Origin: Paratrimastix pyriformis
Taxonomy: Eukaryota; Preaxostyla; Paratrimastigidae
Length of the DNA stretch: 64,000 bases
Reading direction: 5' to 3'
Assembly (NCBI GenBank): GCA_027972325.1
Contig: JAPMOS010000077.1
Location: forward strand, 5,001 to 69,000
The notes beneath the pieces were generated by a model. It worked only from the letters and a program-made list of their open reading frames with translations. It made no database searches and was not told where the DNA came from. Numbering within the stretch: position 1 is the stretch's first letter; every line of letters begins with the position of its first letter. Below are positions 10,901 to 20,397 of this stretch, in pieces. Both the position numbers and the translations under genes were made by a program.

Positions 10901-13900
10901 CCCCCATCCGTCTCAGTCCCCTCCTCAGTGCGTCCATGTCCACTGTATCATAGGCCTTTTTAATATCTAACGAGCACATGTGGAATTCCCTGCCTCCCAT
11001 AATTTTCGAGTCAGTGAGCACTCCCATAATTTCTGCAATTGGGGTCTCAATCCTCCTCCCTCTCAGAAACCCAAACTGCTCCTCCCCAAACACATTCTTC
11101 TGTACGCACCATTCTTGGAACCGCGACGCCACCACCACTTGCAGCCCCTTCAAGAAGACCTGTATCAAAGTGATTGGCCTTCTGCCTGCAGGGTCCCCGG
11201 GGTGCTCTGTCTGCGACTTTGTGGCCATGAACACCGAGCTAACCTTGAGCTCCTGCGGCACCTCACTCCGCTCCAACATCTCATTGTACCTCCTCCCCAA
11301 CCACTCTTTGATCTCGTTCCCACAGGCATGGATCATCTCCGCCGTCACCCCATCCGGGCCCGCCGCCTTGCCATCTGGGAGCGCACCCAAGATTGTCTCA
11401 ACATCGTACGTGGTGAGGGGGGCCATGATCACCCTCCCCTCTTCCTGCAGCCTTCCTTCTGGCACCCGCCCCACCCCCGGGCTCGCCGGCATCACCCTCG
11501 TTGCCAGGTCCGCCATGAACTTCCTCCATCCATTCTTAACCGACTCCGGATCTGTGACCACTTTATCCACCTTTCCCTCCGCATTCTTAGTTGCATACGA
11601 CGTCACCGGCGCCACCCCGTCCGTCATGATGCCCTTGTATATGCGCTTGCGCTTCCCTTCCAACGCCCGATCCCTCTTCCTGTAATGCACTCCTCTCATT
11701 TTGGCCAACTGCTTCTGCATTTCCCTCCTCTGGATCGGGTCCCGCTCCGCCATCGCCCTCCGTCTCAGCTTCTTCATGCGATGAGGCTCGTAATCCCTGT
11801 CTGTGTTGACCACATCTCGGAACCCAAACACCTTCCCCGCCGTCTCCCGCAGGATCCCACTCATCTGCTCGAACGACGGGTCCGCCCCCTTCTCCACCGC
11901 CTTCCGAAGCAGTTCGGCCACCTTCTCCCTGTATGTACGCATCTTCTCCACCATCCCTTCATACTCATCCTTCCTCTTCTCCCGCAGCAGCGCATCCAGG
12001 TCCGATCTGGACGGGCAGATGGCCACCTTCCTCCGAGTCGTCCCCGCCCATGCCGGCAACATGTTCCTCAGGTCAGTCACTACCATGTGATGGTCTGTGA
12101 CTTCCTGCCATTGAACCTCCTCATTTCTCCACACCCACATGTTGTCCAGCAATCGTGCCATCGTCCCCTGCGTTGCCAAGCAAAGGTCCAGCCTGGCCTC
12201 CCCTTTCTTCCCCCCTTGTTTGCCCTCCGCCTCCACCTCCACCTTCCCTCCTTTCTTCTTGTTGCGCACGAATGTAATCTCGTTCTGCTTACCCACCATC
12301 TTCGCCGTGTCATACAGACCCAACATCTCCTGCTCCCCAACCTCCTTGGCCCAGCTATTCGCGTCCGTGTACACCACCACGCCCCTCCCCTCAGCTGCTC
12401 CCTCCGCAATGCTCTCTTCCAACCTCCCGATAATGACATTCCGTACCCTCACCTTGTCCTCTCCCTCCCCGGTTGGATAATACAGATTGATGAGCCTCAG
12501 ATTGGTCTTCCCCTCCGACCAATCAAGAAACATCAAGTAGCCAGGGATCACCTCCCTGACCTTGCGCACTGCGATCTGTAAGGTCCGCCTATACCCAATC
12601 ATCACCCCTCCCTTGGGATGCCGCGCATCTGCATCCTCCACCACCGAGCTCCTCCAGCACCACCCCTTCATCCACTTCTCCTCCAATTGCTGCTTGTTGA
12701 CTTTGGTGCCTTTCGTCTCTTGCAGGAGGGCGATGTTGACCCCCCCAACTCGCAGCAGGTCCGCCACATTGCTCTTCTTCCAGTCTGACCCCAACCCTCG
12801 CACGTTCCACCCCACGACCCTCATCCTTCCCTCCTCCCTCGCCGGCAGCCCCGCCCTCAGGTTGGCCTCCTTCTTGCCCTGGCACCACTTCTCCACCCCC
12901 TGGAATTCCTCCTCCTCCGCCTTCTCGTCATATGTCTTCTCAATATCCCTCATCTTTGCCACCTGCCTCTTCTTCCTTGTCGCATCCTTCTTCCCGCGCT
13001 TCTTCCTGGCCTTTCTGCTCATCCCGTCCCCAGGATATCTAGGCACCCCCGGGTAGGAGTCCCCCGTTACCGGGCGCACCCCCGATTGCCCCACCTCATG
13101 CTCTTCCAGGTCTTCACCTCTCCCCGCCGTACCCATGTCCTTCTTCATCCCCCCTTGTGCCCTCCCGTTCGCCCCCTTCTTTGCTCCCCCTCCAAAGGCC
13201 GGTCCCCAAACCGATCGCTGCATTCTCGACCCCATCCCTGCCCCCGCCACATAAAGAAAGATGTCGCCATGCCTCGTCTCCTCCTCACCCACCTCCCTCA
13301 CCACGCTGTCATCGAAGCGCCACCATGCCCCTTCAATCCTCTTCACCGCCACCCAATGTCGCCCCCCTCCCCTTCTTTCACAGAACTCGGCCACCGCCTC
13401 CAGGCGGTAGTCCGAGCCAAGGACCTCCACTGGGTCCGGCTGCACCGACCACAGCGACTGGTCCCCCCTGCCGACTCGCCGGTCGCGGACCACCTGGACC
13501 ACCATGACATCCTCCATGCCCACCGCCCGCTCTTCCTGCGCATGCCACCGATCGACACCACACTCTGGGCATCTCTTCCGCACCCGTCCGTCCGCCATCA
13601 CCACTCTCCGGACCGCATCACTCATCCTGTCACCATCCCTCTCCAGGCGCACCATCAGGCAGTCCCGCTCCCTCTCGCGGCCCTCGCTCACCCTTCCACA
13701 CTCCTGACAGACATGCACCACCCTCATCCGCGCCCCTGTCGGGATCCGAGCTTTCCTCAGCAGGTCCGCCACCGCATCCCCTGCATCCCCATCATGGAGC
13801 TCATCCAACCCTTCAATCCCCTTCTCCCAGATCGCCTGCTCCATACCCGGGTCTCCCCCAACCACCCCTCTCACAACATCGAACAACTGTCCGGCCCCCC

Positions 13901-14867
13901 CCACAGCTTCCACCACTTGAAGGGCTGTTGCCACCCAACAACGGTGGCCCGACGTATTACACACGCCTCTGTACCTCCCGACCCCCGCCCCCTGCGACAC
14001 GCCAACCCCTTCAACCTCCTCCGGCCCGCCACCACCGCCAATCAACTCGCCCAGTCGCTCCACCATCCCTCCATCACTGTCACTTCCCCTCCCCCTTCCA
14101 TCAGAGCCTCCTTCTCCTCCCGTACCTCGTCCTCGTCCGCCTCTTCGGGCCAGTCTCTTTGCCTGTCTTTCCATCCTCCCTGTCCGCCAGCTGGGATCCC
14201 GCCCCCACCCCCAAAGCCCAAACCTCCGCCGCTCCATCATCCACACCCACTCCTTCCACGCCGCCTCGACTTTCAGAGCCGCGCCGAGTTCCCACCACGC
14301 TCTCCGATTCACGCCCGTCTCTCCCCATTGAGCCAGCGCCACCAGTAAACAGATCCCCACCCATCGATTCCCCCCAAATAGATTTCGTTTGGTCCAATAA
14401 TGATTTCCTCGCCCTGCCCCCTTCACCTGAGTCCCGAGCCTGTGGTATTCCCGCCCCCCCCTGACTTGGATCAAGTCGATCAGGGCCGTCTTCCAAAACC
14501 AAGGCCCCTGCATGAACACACACAACCTACCAACACTACCGATCAAAATCGTCACAAAGGAGATCCACCAAACCGCCATCATTCTCTGCCAACTCCTGCA
14601 GAGACCCATCCGCCCAACTCCGGCCAAAGATTCCCTCCCCAGGGGGTACTCCACCTGGCAGCAAGCTACTGCCCCATCAGATTTCTCCACCGTCCGTTCC
14701 ACCCCATTCCACTGTTTCAATTCCCCAACCTTCTTTTTCACCAAATCAGATCCCCATCCACTCGTTCTTCTTCCTTCTGCGCTGCCCTCGCCGGCTGGCC
14801 GATTCCCCACCGATCGCCACGTTTCCTTTACACCACCTCCTTCTTCCTTTGGGTTCGTCCCCAACAT
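7977..14867 (-). CDS. LINE polyprotein: USP-like protease, APE endonuclease, RT, RNase H, CCHC-like knuckle
   Basis: Numbering is from the ATG at 14867; the frame is open back to 14993. A Gly/Arg-rich N-terminus leads into a USP (C19)-like domain at about 298-545. Its Cys box is NTSGHRCWVATALQ, with Cys310 encoded at 13938-13940. Two CxxC pairs follow (CQECG and CPECG, a zinc ribbon as in USP fingers). The His box is RHWVAVKRI then WWRFDDS, with His504 at 13356-13358 and Asp519. A basic linker leads to APE endonuclease at about 682-930 (MRVVGWNVRGLG, LLQETKG, TDHHMV). Reverse transcriptase at about 1150-1460 has GPDGV, QGDPLS and FADD at 1400-1403. RNase H begins at YTDGS (Asp1904), with an NNEAELEAI helix, RTDSKVA and VKGHQE. 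A C-x-C-x7-H-x4-C knuckle lies near 2150. APE, RT and RNase H copy and insert the element; the USP domain is extra. Confidence 0.85.
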   Translation of the reverse strand: MLGTNPKEEGGGVKETWRSVGNRPAGEGSAEGRRTSGWGSDLVKKKVGELKQWNGVERTVEKSDGAVACCQVEYPLGRESLAGVGRMGLCRSWQRMMAVWWISFVTILIGSVGRLCVFMQGPWFWKTALIDLIQVRGGREYHRLGTQVKGAGRGNHYWTKRNLFGGNRWVGICLLVALAQWGETGVNRRAWWELGAALKVEAAWKEWVWMMERRRFGLWGWGRDPSWRTGRMERQAKRLARRGGRGRGTGGEGGSDGRGRGSDSDGGMVERLGELIGGGGGPEEVEGVGVSQGAGVGRYRGVCNTSGHRCWVATALQVVEAVGGAGQLFDVVRGVVGGDPGMEQAIWEKGIEGLDELHDGDAGDAVADLLRKARIPTGARMRVVHVCQECGRVSEGRERERDCLMVRLERDGDRMSDAVRRVVMADGRVRKRCPECGVDRWHAQEERAVGMEDVMVVQVVRDRRVGRGDQSLWSVQPDPVEVLGSDYRLEAVAEFCERRGGGRHWVAVKRIEGAWWRFDDSVVREVGEEETRHGDIFLYVAGAGMGSRMQRSVWGPAFGGGAKKGANGRAQGGMKKDMGTAGRGEDLEEHEVGQSGVRPVTGDSYPGVPRYPGDGMSRKARKKRGKKDATRKKRQVAKMRDIEKTYDEKAEEEEFQGVEKWCQGKKEANLRAGLPAREEGRMRVVGWNVRGLGSDWKKSNVADLLRVGGVNIALLQETKGTKVNKQQLEEKWMKGWCWRSSVVEDADARHPKGGVMIGYRRTLQIAVRKVREVIPGYLMFLDWSEGKTNLRLINLYYPTGEGEDKVRVRNVIIGRLEESIAEGAAEGRGVVVYTDANSWAKEVGEQEMLGLYDTAKMVGKQNEITFVRNKKKGGKVEVEAEGKQGGKKGEARLDLCLATQGTMARLLDNMWVWRNEEVQWQEVTDHHMVVTDLRNMLPAWAGTTRRKVAICPSRSDLDALLREKRKDEYEGMVEKMRTYREKVAELLRKAVEKGADPSFEQMSGILRETAGKVFGFRDVVNTDRDYEPHRMKKLRRRAMAERDPIQRREMQKQLAKMRGVHYRKRDRALEGKRKRIYKGIMTDGVAPVTSYATKNAEGKVDKVVTDPESVKNGWRKFMADLATRVMPASPGVGRVPEGRLQEEGRVIMAPLTTYDVETILGALPDGKAAGPDGVTAEMIHACGNEIKEWLGRRYNEMLERSEVPQELKVSSVFMATKSQTEHPGDPAGRRPITLIQVFLKGLQVVVASRFQEWCVQKNVFGEEQFGFLRGRRIETPIAEIMGVLTDSKIMGGREFHMCSLDIKKAYDTVDMDALRRGLRRMGVEEAFIRYVDSLYEGRKAKVITGFGLTESYEIERGISQGDPLSCLLFISFMEEVLAEVRKQEGGYILDSGRKVKVLAFADDVMLVTRTKEQMVRLVNTVRRKVEEAGMQLSWTKCDYLCGGVKSKTDLDLGEGRVIKVQQKGGAIRYLGIWIDEDMNMKINTEKVIQKMCGRLHRLMDKKVPPRLMVQMINECVSTCLQYTARQCPMPQKDLEILQQRYARVFREIGGCLGKCDPAEVLFFPEDEGGMGLKDPVDVHDMMVLTQLLGRVADQQGCGVMLREEIALLQKLWTTSEPLLDNPGKWVRLHAKEKMPGVVSGMLRILHKKGLAIVRDGEVLKKEAEWGMPTTLEELAEPCKITKRHRQTLMKRGIRSVADLIVGGRFQWKGTMPQYVGAIKERVCVWGNKVETEYVKLARRIREEEVAERDRKRARTEQEKEDSRERAGRDTGKREENGGKDHGIPDPERKMRQAKLMVGQGGKLVVVAKNRKRRSGEPGWEAAKKGKPDEHGDGETERMHVEASDKKRGAERHLDQNGESKKSRMRAGKWDEAMWRRWEALRAECEEVEVRVEEPELKWRTFYTDGSATKKKKDRRAALAVVERLSNGALAVRVGRRCTGKGQTNNEAELEAILEAIRVGQDANVEVRTDSKVAKGWVERLMKDDWTPTDLIESKAEGLLRRGQRILKEHRGGVRMVWVKGHQETGASLDAEGNRLADKIAGQSIKQDIGKVQQERTWGFRLVHQCDGEEVEGDFRTSLQSFSRRGRISRAARKRKNALVVINAQTGNGGINTQTMRCEMSGRLAMMAILQRYITANIRFYINGEGDGKCWCGARDYTNHLVFECPAMMGSVAERWSGANAIKLIAWLDKGEGAEDAEQLLQEKWVEPMGQSVQVRGKQIAMDRLWELIERSRGRWYRARTWDSFWEMFTTEVANLCDRYVDGMSTEMAEGQTHKSTLRNQWTTPTWCPLCSDKQAV

Positions 14868-15201
14868 TATTCTATTATCACAGCTCCCCCATTTCCGATA
14901 CAGCAGCCATCCCCTCCCGCAAGCTGGCCCCTGATCATGCCGCCCAAGTCCACACCCATTTTCTCCAGTCTGTGTAACAAACCACCACTTCACCCACCAC
15001 TTTCCATCAACAAGATCGATCGTGCCCCTGAGCGGCGGCCCAACGACGATATCACTACTGCGTCTTTGTCCAGCTCAATACGTGCCATCCGCACGTAAGG
15101 ACAACCAGTCGTAATTATCCCGTTCCCTTTATGAATATATGGTTGCTCAAGGCATGTTTTCAGAAAAGATTCAGATTGAAAACACAACACCTCAAACCAA
15201 A

Positions 15202-16230
15202 TCACAGCAACCCCTTGGCCGCCACACGCACCACAGTTCGCTGAACGATAGTCCGCGGCCCCCCATACTGCTGCTGCTTCTCCCTCGCCAGCCGGTCTCG
15301 TTCCTCGGGATCGACCACCAACAACCATGTCCCATCCCAGCGACCCGTCAGGAAGGCCTGCCCCTTCCTGGCAATGGTCGCTGGGTGGATTGAGGCGTCA
15401 GACTCGCCAACCAGGCCTCGACAGCCGGCACAGTCGCCAGATCCCGACGACGCAGCATCGCCAGCCTCTTGTTGGGCGGCACCTCGACCCGGACCTCGGG
15501 AGGCACCACGGTAATGGGCCATCTCGGTTTGGCATCCCGGTGCGGGAACCACTTCGGCATTTCCTCTTCTCCCGCCGCAAAGAAACTGACTTGAAAGATC
15601 GCCGGCATTAACTTGAACACCCTCAGTGAATCTACCAAAACCATAACACCCCTCCGTCTCCCAAGCGCACCACAAACCTTTCCTTCCCAACCATGTCGCC
15701 ACGTCCTCTTCACTGGCCTCCGTCGGAAAGCCAGCAAGCGTAGCCTTGAAGAGCGTTGTAGTGATGATGTCCGGCTTGAATTCAGTCGCCACCGCCACAA
15801 TGGGTCTCACAGTAGCATGGAACTTCTGCCCTAGTTCCTCGACCCTTGCAAACTGCTCGGTCGTCGGACGATCGAATAGAATTGAGAATTCGGGGAACGA
15901 CCCCTCCACCGCGGCGCCAGCGAAAGACGCTTGTATTTCAGCATATGATAAAGGATTCCCTTCCGGGAACACAAGCGTAGCACCAATTGCCTGCATCACA
16001 AAAAAGATCGTCAGGATCACTCCAAGCCGCCGGCCCCAACTCAGGGCGCTTTGTCTGCGGCACTCAATCCTGCAGACCTTATCCCAGCATGGGCTCTCCC
16101 TCATCCTTGCAGGAGCCGCCGCCTCCGCCGCACTCTTCTCGGCCGCCCGCTTGTGTTGTTGCGCACGAGCCTCTTGCGCAGCCGCCTCCTTCTCAACATC
16201 AGACATAGTCACAGATTCAGAATCAGCCAT
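15202..16230 (-). CDS. Hypothetical protein with one membrane segment
   Basis: The ORF runs from an ATG at 16230 for 342 codons. The N-terminus is Ala/Glu/Lys-rich and charged (SDVEKEAAAQEARAQQHKRA). A basic stretch and a probable membrane helix follow (RRLGVILTIFFVMQAIGATLVF, written here in two parts: RRLGVILTIF then FVMQAIGATLVF, residues about 66-87). After that comes a globular segment containing FDRPTTEQFARVEELGQKFH and DVATWLGRKGLW. The end is basic (GTWLLVVDPEERDRLAREKQ). No family is recognised. The middle third has a less protein-like composition than its ends, so the ORF may not be entirely coding as read. It lies between the LINE and the tandem repeats on the same strand and may belong to either a host gene or an element. 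Confidence 0.4.
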   Translation of the reverse strand: MADSESVTMSDVEKEAAAQEARAQQHKRAAEKSAAEAAAPARMRESPCWDKVCRIECRRQSALSWGRRLGVILTIFFVMQAIGATLVFPEGNPLSYAEIQASFAGAAVEGSFPEFSILFDRPTTEQFARVEELGQKFHATVRPIVAVATEFKPDIITTTLFKATLAGFPTEASEEDVATWLGRKGLWCAWETEGCYGFGRFTEGVQVNAGDLSSQFLCGGRRGNAEVVPAPGCQTEMAHYRGASRGPGRGAAQQEAGDAASSGSGDCAGCRGLVGESDASIHPATIARKGQAFLTGRWDGTWLLVVDPEERDRLAREKQQQYGGPRTIVQRTVVRVAAKGLL

Positions 16231-16460
16231 CTTCTGCGGAGAAATTCAAACGCTTGAAGGTCAACTCGACCCCGGGTACTCAGAACTCTCCTTTTATAAC
16301 TACTTGGGCCAGGACCACAGGCCAGGCGAAAAGCCAGGGAAACAGCCAGGGACGGGCCTCGTGGTCGGGTGATGCCAGTTCGGGGGCAACATCACAGGCC
16401 ACCACGGGCAGAGCAGTGCCGCCGGGGGCGGGACAGAGAGCACAGGCGGCAACGGCGACC

Positions 16461-17340
16461 CCACCCGCAGGAGCCCCGGGGACAGCATGGACCCGGGCGG
16501 GCCCACGGCTGCCCCCGCAGACGACGGCCCCGGCAGCGGCGGACCACCTGGCAGTCCCGGCAGCAGTCCCGGTAGCGACAAACGACGGGCCGGCGGCGCA
16601 GCGAGGGCCCGGCCCGCTGTTGGCCCCAGCGCAGCCCCGGGCCCCAGCAAGGCGGACGGCGGCGCAGTCTCAGCGGCCCCGGCGGCTCCGGCGGCCACGG
16701 CGACCCCGGCGGTCACGGCGGCCGGCGCAGGGAGCACCGGTGGGGCGGCCAGCACTCGCGCCACCGGCGGCCACGGCGACACCACCCGCAGGAGCCCCGG
16801 GGACAGCCTGGACCCGGGCGGGCCCACGGCTGCCCCCGCAGACGACGGCCCCGGCGGCAGCGGACCACCTGGCAGTCCCGGCAGCGACAAACGACGGGCC
16901 GGCGGCGCAGCGAGGGCCCGGCCCGCGGTTGGCCCCAGCGCAGCCCCGGGCCCCAGCAAGGCGGACGGCGGCGCAGTCTCGGCGGCCCCGGCGGCCCCGG
17001 CGGCCCCGGCGGCCCCGGCGGCCCCGGCGGCCACGGCGGCCGGCGCAGGAAGCACCGGTGGGGCGGCCAGCACTCGCGCCACCGGCGGCCACGGCGACAC
17101 CACCCGCAGGAGCCCCGGGGACAGCCTGGACCCGGGCGGGCCCACGGCTGCCCCCGCAGACGACGGCCCCGGCGGCGGCGGACCACCTGGCAGTCCCGGC
17201 AGCGACAAACGACGGGCCGGCGGCGCAGCGAGGGCCCGGCCCGCGGTTGGCCCCAGCGCAGCCCCGGGCCCCAGCAAGGCGGTCGGCGGCGCAGTCTCAG
17301 CGGCCCCGGCGGCCCCGGCGGCCACAGCGGATAGAGCAGA
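16461..17340. repeat. Tandem repeat of ~310-330 bp, three units
   Basis: The motif CCACCCGCAGGAGCCCCGGG occurs at 16461, 16792 and 17100, giving unit lengths of 331 and 308 bp. The units are nearly identical except for variation in an internal GGCCCCGGC/GGCGGCCCC nonamer array (2 to 6 copies). That array explains the length difference. All frames are open because of the composition (about 80% GC), so the collagen-like and Arg-Pro-rich ORFs here are not called as genes. Confidence 0.9.
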
Positions 17341-17411
17341 TTCCAGCGCCGGTGGTACGCCTGTGCGGACCAGTGCATGCGAGTCTCGCTCCAGCTCCCA
17401 CACCCGTCTCA

Positions 17412-18094
17412 TCAGCCGTGCAGCTCGGCAAGCCGGCGGACTCCCCAGTGCCGCGGGCTCTTCGCGCTCTTCCAGGTGAGTCTTAGTTGCAGCCAGCACC
17501 TCCCACCGGGACAGCATAGCACTGCTCCCCCACTTGAACGACGGTGTACAGGGGGGCCCCTTCGGCAGGCCAGACGGGTCGCGCACAGTTCCCTCGGTTG
17601 CGCCGGTGAAATCGCCGATCCGGCTGGGGTATCACCACCACCGGCTGGGGCTCGGCATCGGGCTGCAGCCCCTGTGCAGGCTGCCGCGGCCACCCCCCTT
17701 GCCGTCGCCCCTCCTGCTGGCGCCACTGCTGCCGCACTTGCTGCTGCTGTTGCGGCTGCAACTGCAGCTGCCGCCGCCTCGGATCTTGCGGCTGCTGCCG
17801 CTCCTGCTGCAGTGGCTGCTGCTGCTGCTGCTGTCGCTCGAGCCGCAGCTGCTGTGGCTGCTGGTCCCGTGGCCACCGCCGCTGCTGCTGCCCTGGTCGC
17901 CGCTGCTGCTGCCCAGGCTGCTGCCCAGGCTGCTGCCGCTGCCCTGACTGCTGCCGCGGTTGCTGCTGCTGCTGCCGCGGTTGCTGCTGCTGCTGCCGCG
18001 GTTGCTGCTGCTGCTGCCGCGGATGTTGCTGTTGCTGCCGAGGCTGCGGTTGCTGCTGCGGCTGCTGTTGCTGTTGCTGTTGCGGCTGCTGTTG

Positions 18095-18140
<46 letters not shown>

Positions 18141-20329
18141 GGCAGAGGCTGCTGCTGCGGCAGAGGCTGCTTTCCCTGCGGGACCCCCCGCAAGGCGGGG
18201 GCCCATCACACATGACCCAGATTGCTCCACTGGGCGGGAGGACCACCATTCGACGAGGGCCACATCAATCGGCTGTCTCCGGGCCAATTCCCCGGGCACG
18301 CTCCTGGCCCGCTGGACCAGGAAGCCCTCTGGCGGGCACCGCTCCAGGCGCAGCGCCTCTTCTCGGTCAGACAGGGAGAGCCACACGAAGCGGCGGTGCG
18401 GCCCCCAGATCAGGTCTCCTGCCAGGCCCCCCAGGGCCCGCCAGTCCCCCCCCCTTCTCCGCTTGACAAATAGGTGGAGGTCCCCCCCCGCCCGTGGGCG
18501 GGGTGCAGGAGGTCCCTCCACCTGGGGGCCAGGTACTGGAGAGGGGCGGGCAGCTCCCAGAGCAGCGACTCCGGCCGGCTGCGGCAACGGCAAGCCACCT
18601 CCTGCTGCGCCCCCTGAGGGGGGCCTCTGTGGGGGCATGGGCCGCCCAAGAAGGCCCTCCAACGCACGGCAAAGGCGCGGCGGGGGGGGGCCCCACCGTG
18701 ATATCCAGCCCAGGAAACCTTCCACAGCTCGGATGGTCTGGGGGGTTTGAGAAGGATGGTCCGGAAGCACCGCCTCAAGGATCCCAGCAAGGGCCTCGCA
18801 AACTCCCACGAAGATACAGGGGTCCTGGGGGCCTCTGATCGGGGGTGCGGCCAGCACGGGCGCCAACTGAGCAGGCTGGGGCACGGGCTGCGGCACAGTC
18901 GCGGTCACGGGCTGGGGCACTGGCTGGAGCGCGAGCGCGGCCTGGGGCGCGGGTTGTGGAGGAGCAGACGCCGGCTGGGGCACAGGCACAGGCGCGGGGC
19001 AGGCAGACGGGGGGACGGGCGCAGGAGCTGGCGCAGGCGACGGCGACGGCTTCAGCACAGGTCTGGGTGCCGGCATAGGCGCAGGCACCGGTACCTCCGG
19101 GGGCGCAAGCAGGGGGGCCCCAGGCCCAAGCGCAAGCACACGCTCCGCAGTTGGGGCACGGGCAGGTGAAGACAGGGTTCGAGCCCACTCGGGTTGAGGC
19201 GACGCAGCCCGGGCAGGCGTACCCAGCAGGGCCGGGGCCGAGGGGGGGGGCCGTGGTGGAGGCGGGTCAGCACGGGGTTGCACCTGCCGGTCAGGCATGG
19301 GCGGGGGTGGGGCAAGGTCAGGCAGACGTCGGGCCGCCACCCGCAGTAGCGGGGGTTGCTGCGCCGGAGTGGGGGAGAAGGGGACGAAGGACACAGCGAG
19401 TCCCCCCCCCGTGGCGACTCGGCCAGGGCCAAGGGCGACCCCTCACCGGAGGGTGGGACCAGGGATGTGAGCTCGTTCCCAGGCAGACTGGACGGCGGGC
19501 TCCGAGGGGGCGGGGGGGGTCGCGGAGGGGTGGACGGCGTGTCCACGGCATCAGGGGAAGCGGGGATCTCAATAGGAGAGGATGGCCCATCCCCTGACCC
19601 TGAGCAGCTGGGGAGCAGCTTCCCCCAGAGTTCAGGATCGGCCGCGGTGAAGGCCCGATCGAGGACCTCCCCCATAGTGAGGGAGGGGGGTGAGCACTGG
19701 AGGACCTCAGCCAACATCACCACCAGCTGCTCACGCGGTCCCTTGCCGACCAGCGCCACAGCCCAGTCAGTCCCTTCCCACTTCGATATTGCGCTCTTCA
19801 CCGCCTCCAGCTGGGGGACTGTCATCACCCCCAGTGCCTCCGCCCAGCTCCTCGGACGCCCAAGGGTGCACGCTGGATTCTTCTCCAGGCGGGTTCTGCT
19901 GCCACGGCCGGTCCCATCACCGGTCCGGACAGGGGGTGGTGCCGCTGGGCTCACTCGAGTAGCCGTTGTGGCAGCCCCAGGGAGTCGCACCCCGCTCCCC
20001 AGGGCATCATCTTCCCCTTCCAGACACGGCGGGAAGGACTCAGCGCGTGACCTGGACGGAGAGCTCCCCAGAGGTTGGGGCCCAGGGGGATGCACCAGTT
20101 TTTGGGGAGTAATGGTCCGAGATGCACGACGGGCAGATTCCATCGCCAGTTGAGTACAAGTCGGAACACAGAGAGGGTGGTTCACTTGGCTTGGAGTCAA
20201 GGGAGAACGTTGAGGCGATGACCGCTCAGATGAGGCAACGATATCATCAATCGAATCCAAATTCCGCTCTTCTGAGGGCTCGGGCAGGGTTTCGATAGCG
20301 CTAGACGCTTGCGAAGATGGTGCTTGCAT
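17412..20329 (-). CDS. Pro/Gln-rich minus-strand ORF block, unassigned
   Basis: Coding-like sequence starts at an ATG at 20329 (MQAPSSQASSAIETLPEPSE) and runs leftward through overlapping open frames to about 17412. Its parts, in order, are a Ser/Thr-rich N-terminus; a globular-looking segment (RSWAEALGVMTVPQLEAVKS, then GPREQLVVMLAEVLQ) at about 19700-19860; a long Pro/Ala linker; a second globular segment (DLHLFVKRRRGGDWRALGG, then RRFVWLSLSDREEALRLERC) at about 18330-18480; a polyglutamine region of more than 150 residues, mostly Gln (17800-18160); and a short end with APLYTVVQVGEQCYAVPV. Low-complexity linkers joining small folded parts would suit a host RNA-binding or prion-like protein, or the first ORF of a retroelement. 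No family was recognised. The exact reading through the block is not resolved. Confidence 0.4.
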
Positions 20330-20397
20330 CAGAAAATCAACCGATCGTTCGCGAATTCAACCAACAGAACAAAAGCAGCGAGTAGCCGCTATAACCC

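Larger units (their letters stand above)
6948..15110 (-). mobile_element. USP-domain LINE, near full length
   Basis: A minus-strand non-LTR retrotransposon of APE/RNase H type (I/Tad-like organisation). It has a 2,296-codon polyprotein ORF (14867 to 7977), a 282-codon downstream ORF (7971 to 7123) and a 3' UTR of about 175 bp. That UTR ends in two tetraloop hairpins and a short (CA)n tail at 6948-6960, right against the phosphatase exon. The 5' boundary is unclear; coding potential stops near 14993, and 15110 is an estimate. No target-site duplication could be recognised. Both ORFs are open along their whole length, so the copy may be young. It differs from the RLE-type LINE copies elsewhere in the window, which lack an APE domain in the parts seen. 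Confidence 0.85.

Noticed and set aside
10980-12581. 533-codon plus-strand ORF
   Set aside because: Antisense to the RT and APE domains of the LINE; no recognisable motif.
16254-17486. 410-codon plus-strand Arg/Pro-rich ORF and 428-codon minus ORF
   Set aside because: Both follow the tandem repeat through every frame; composition only.
19170-19200. B-box-like GGGTTCGAGCCC
   Set aside because: No A box at tRNA spacing and no stems; probably chance in GC-rich DNA.
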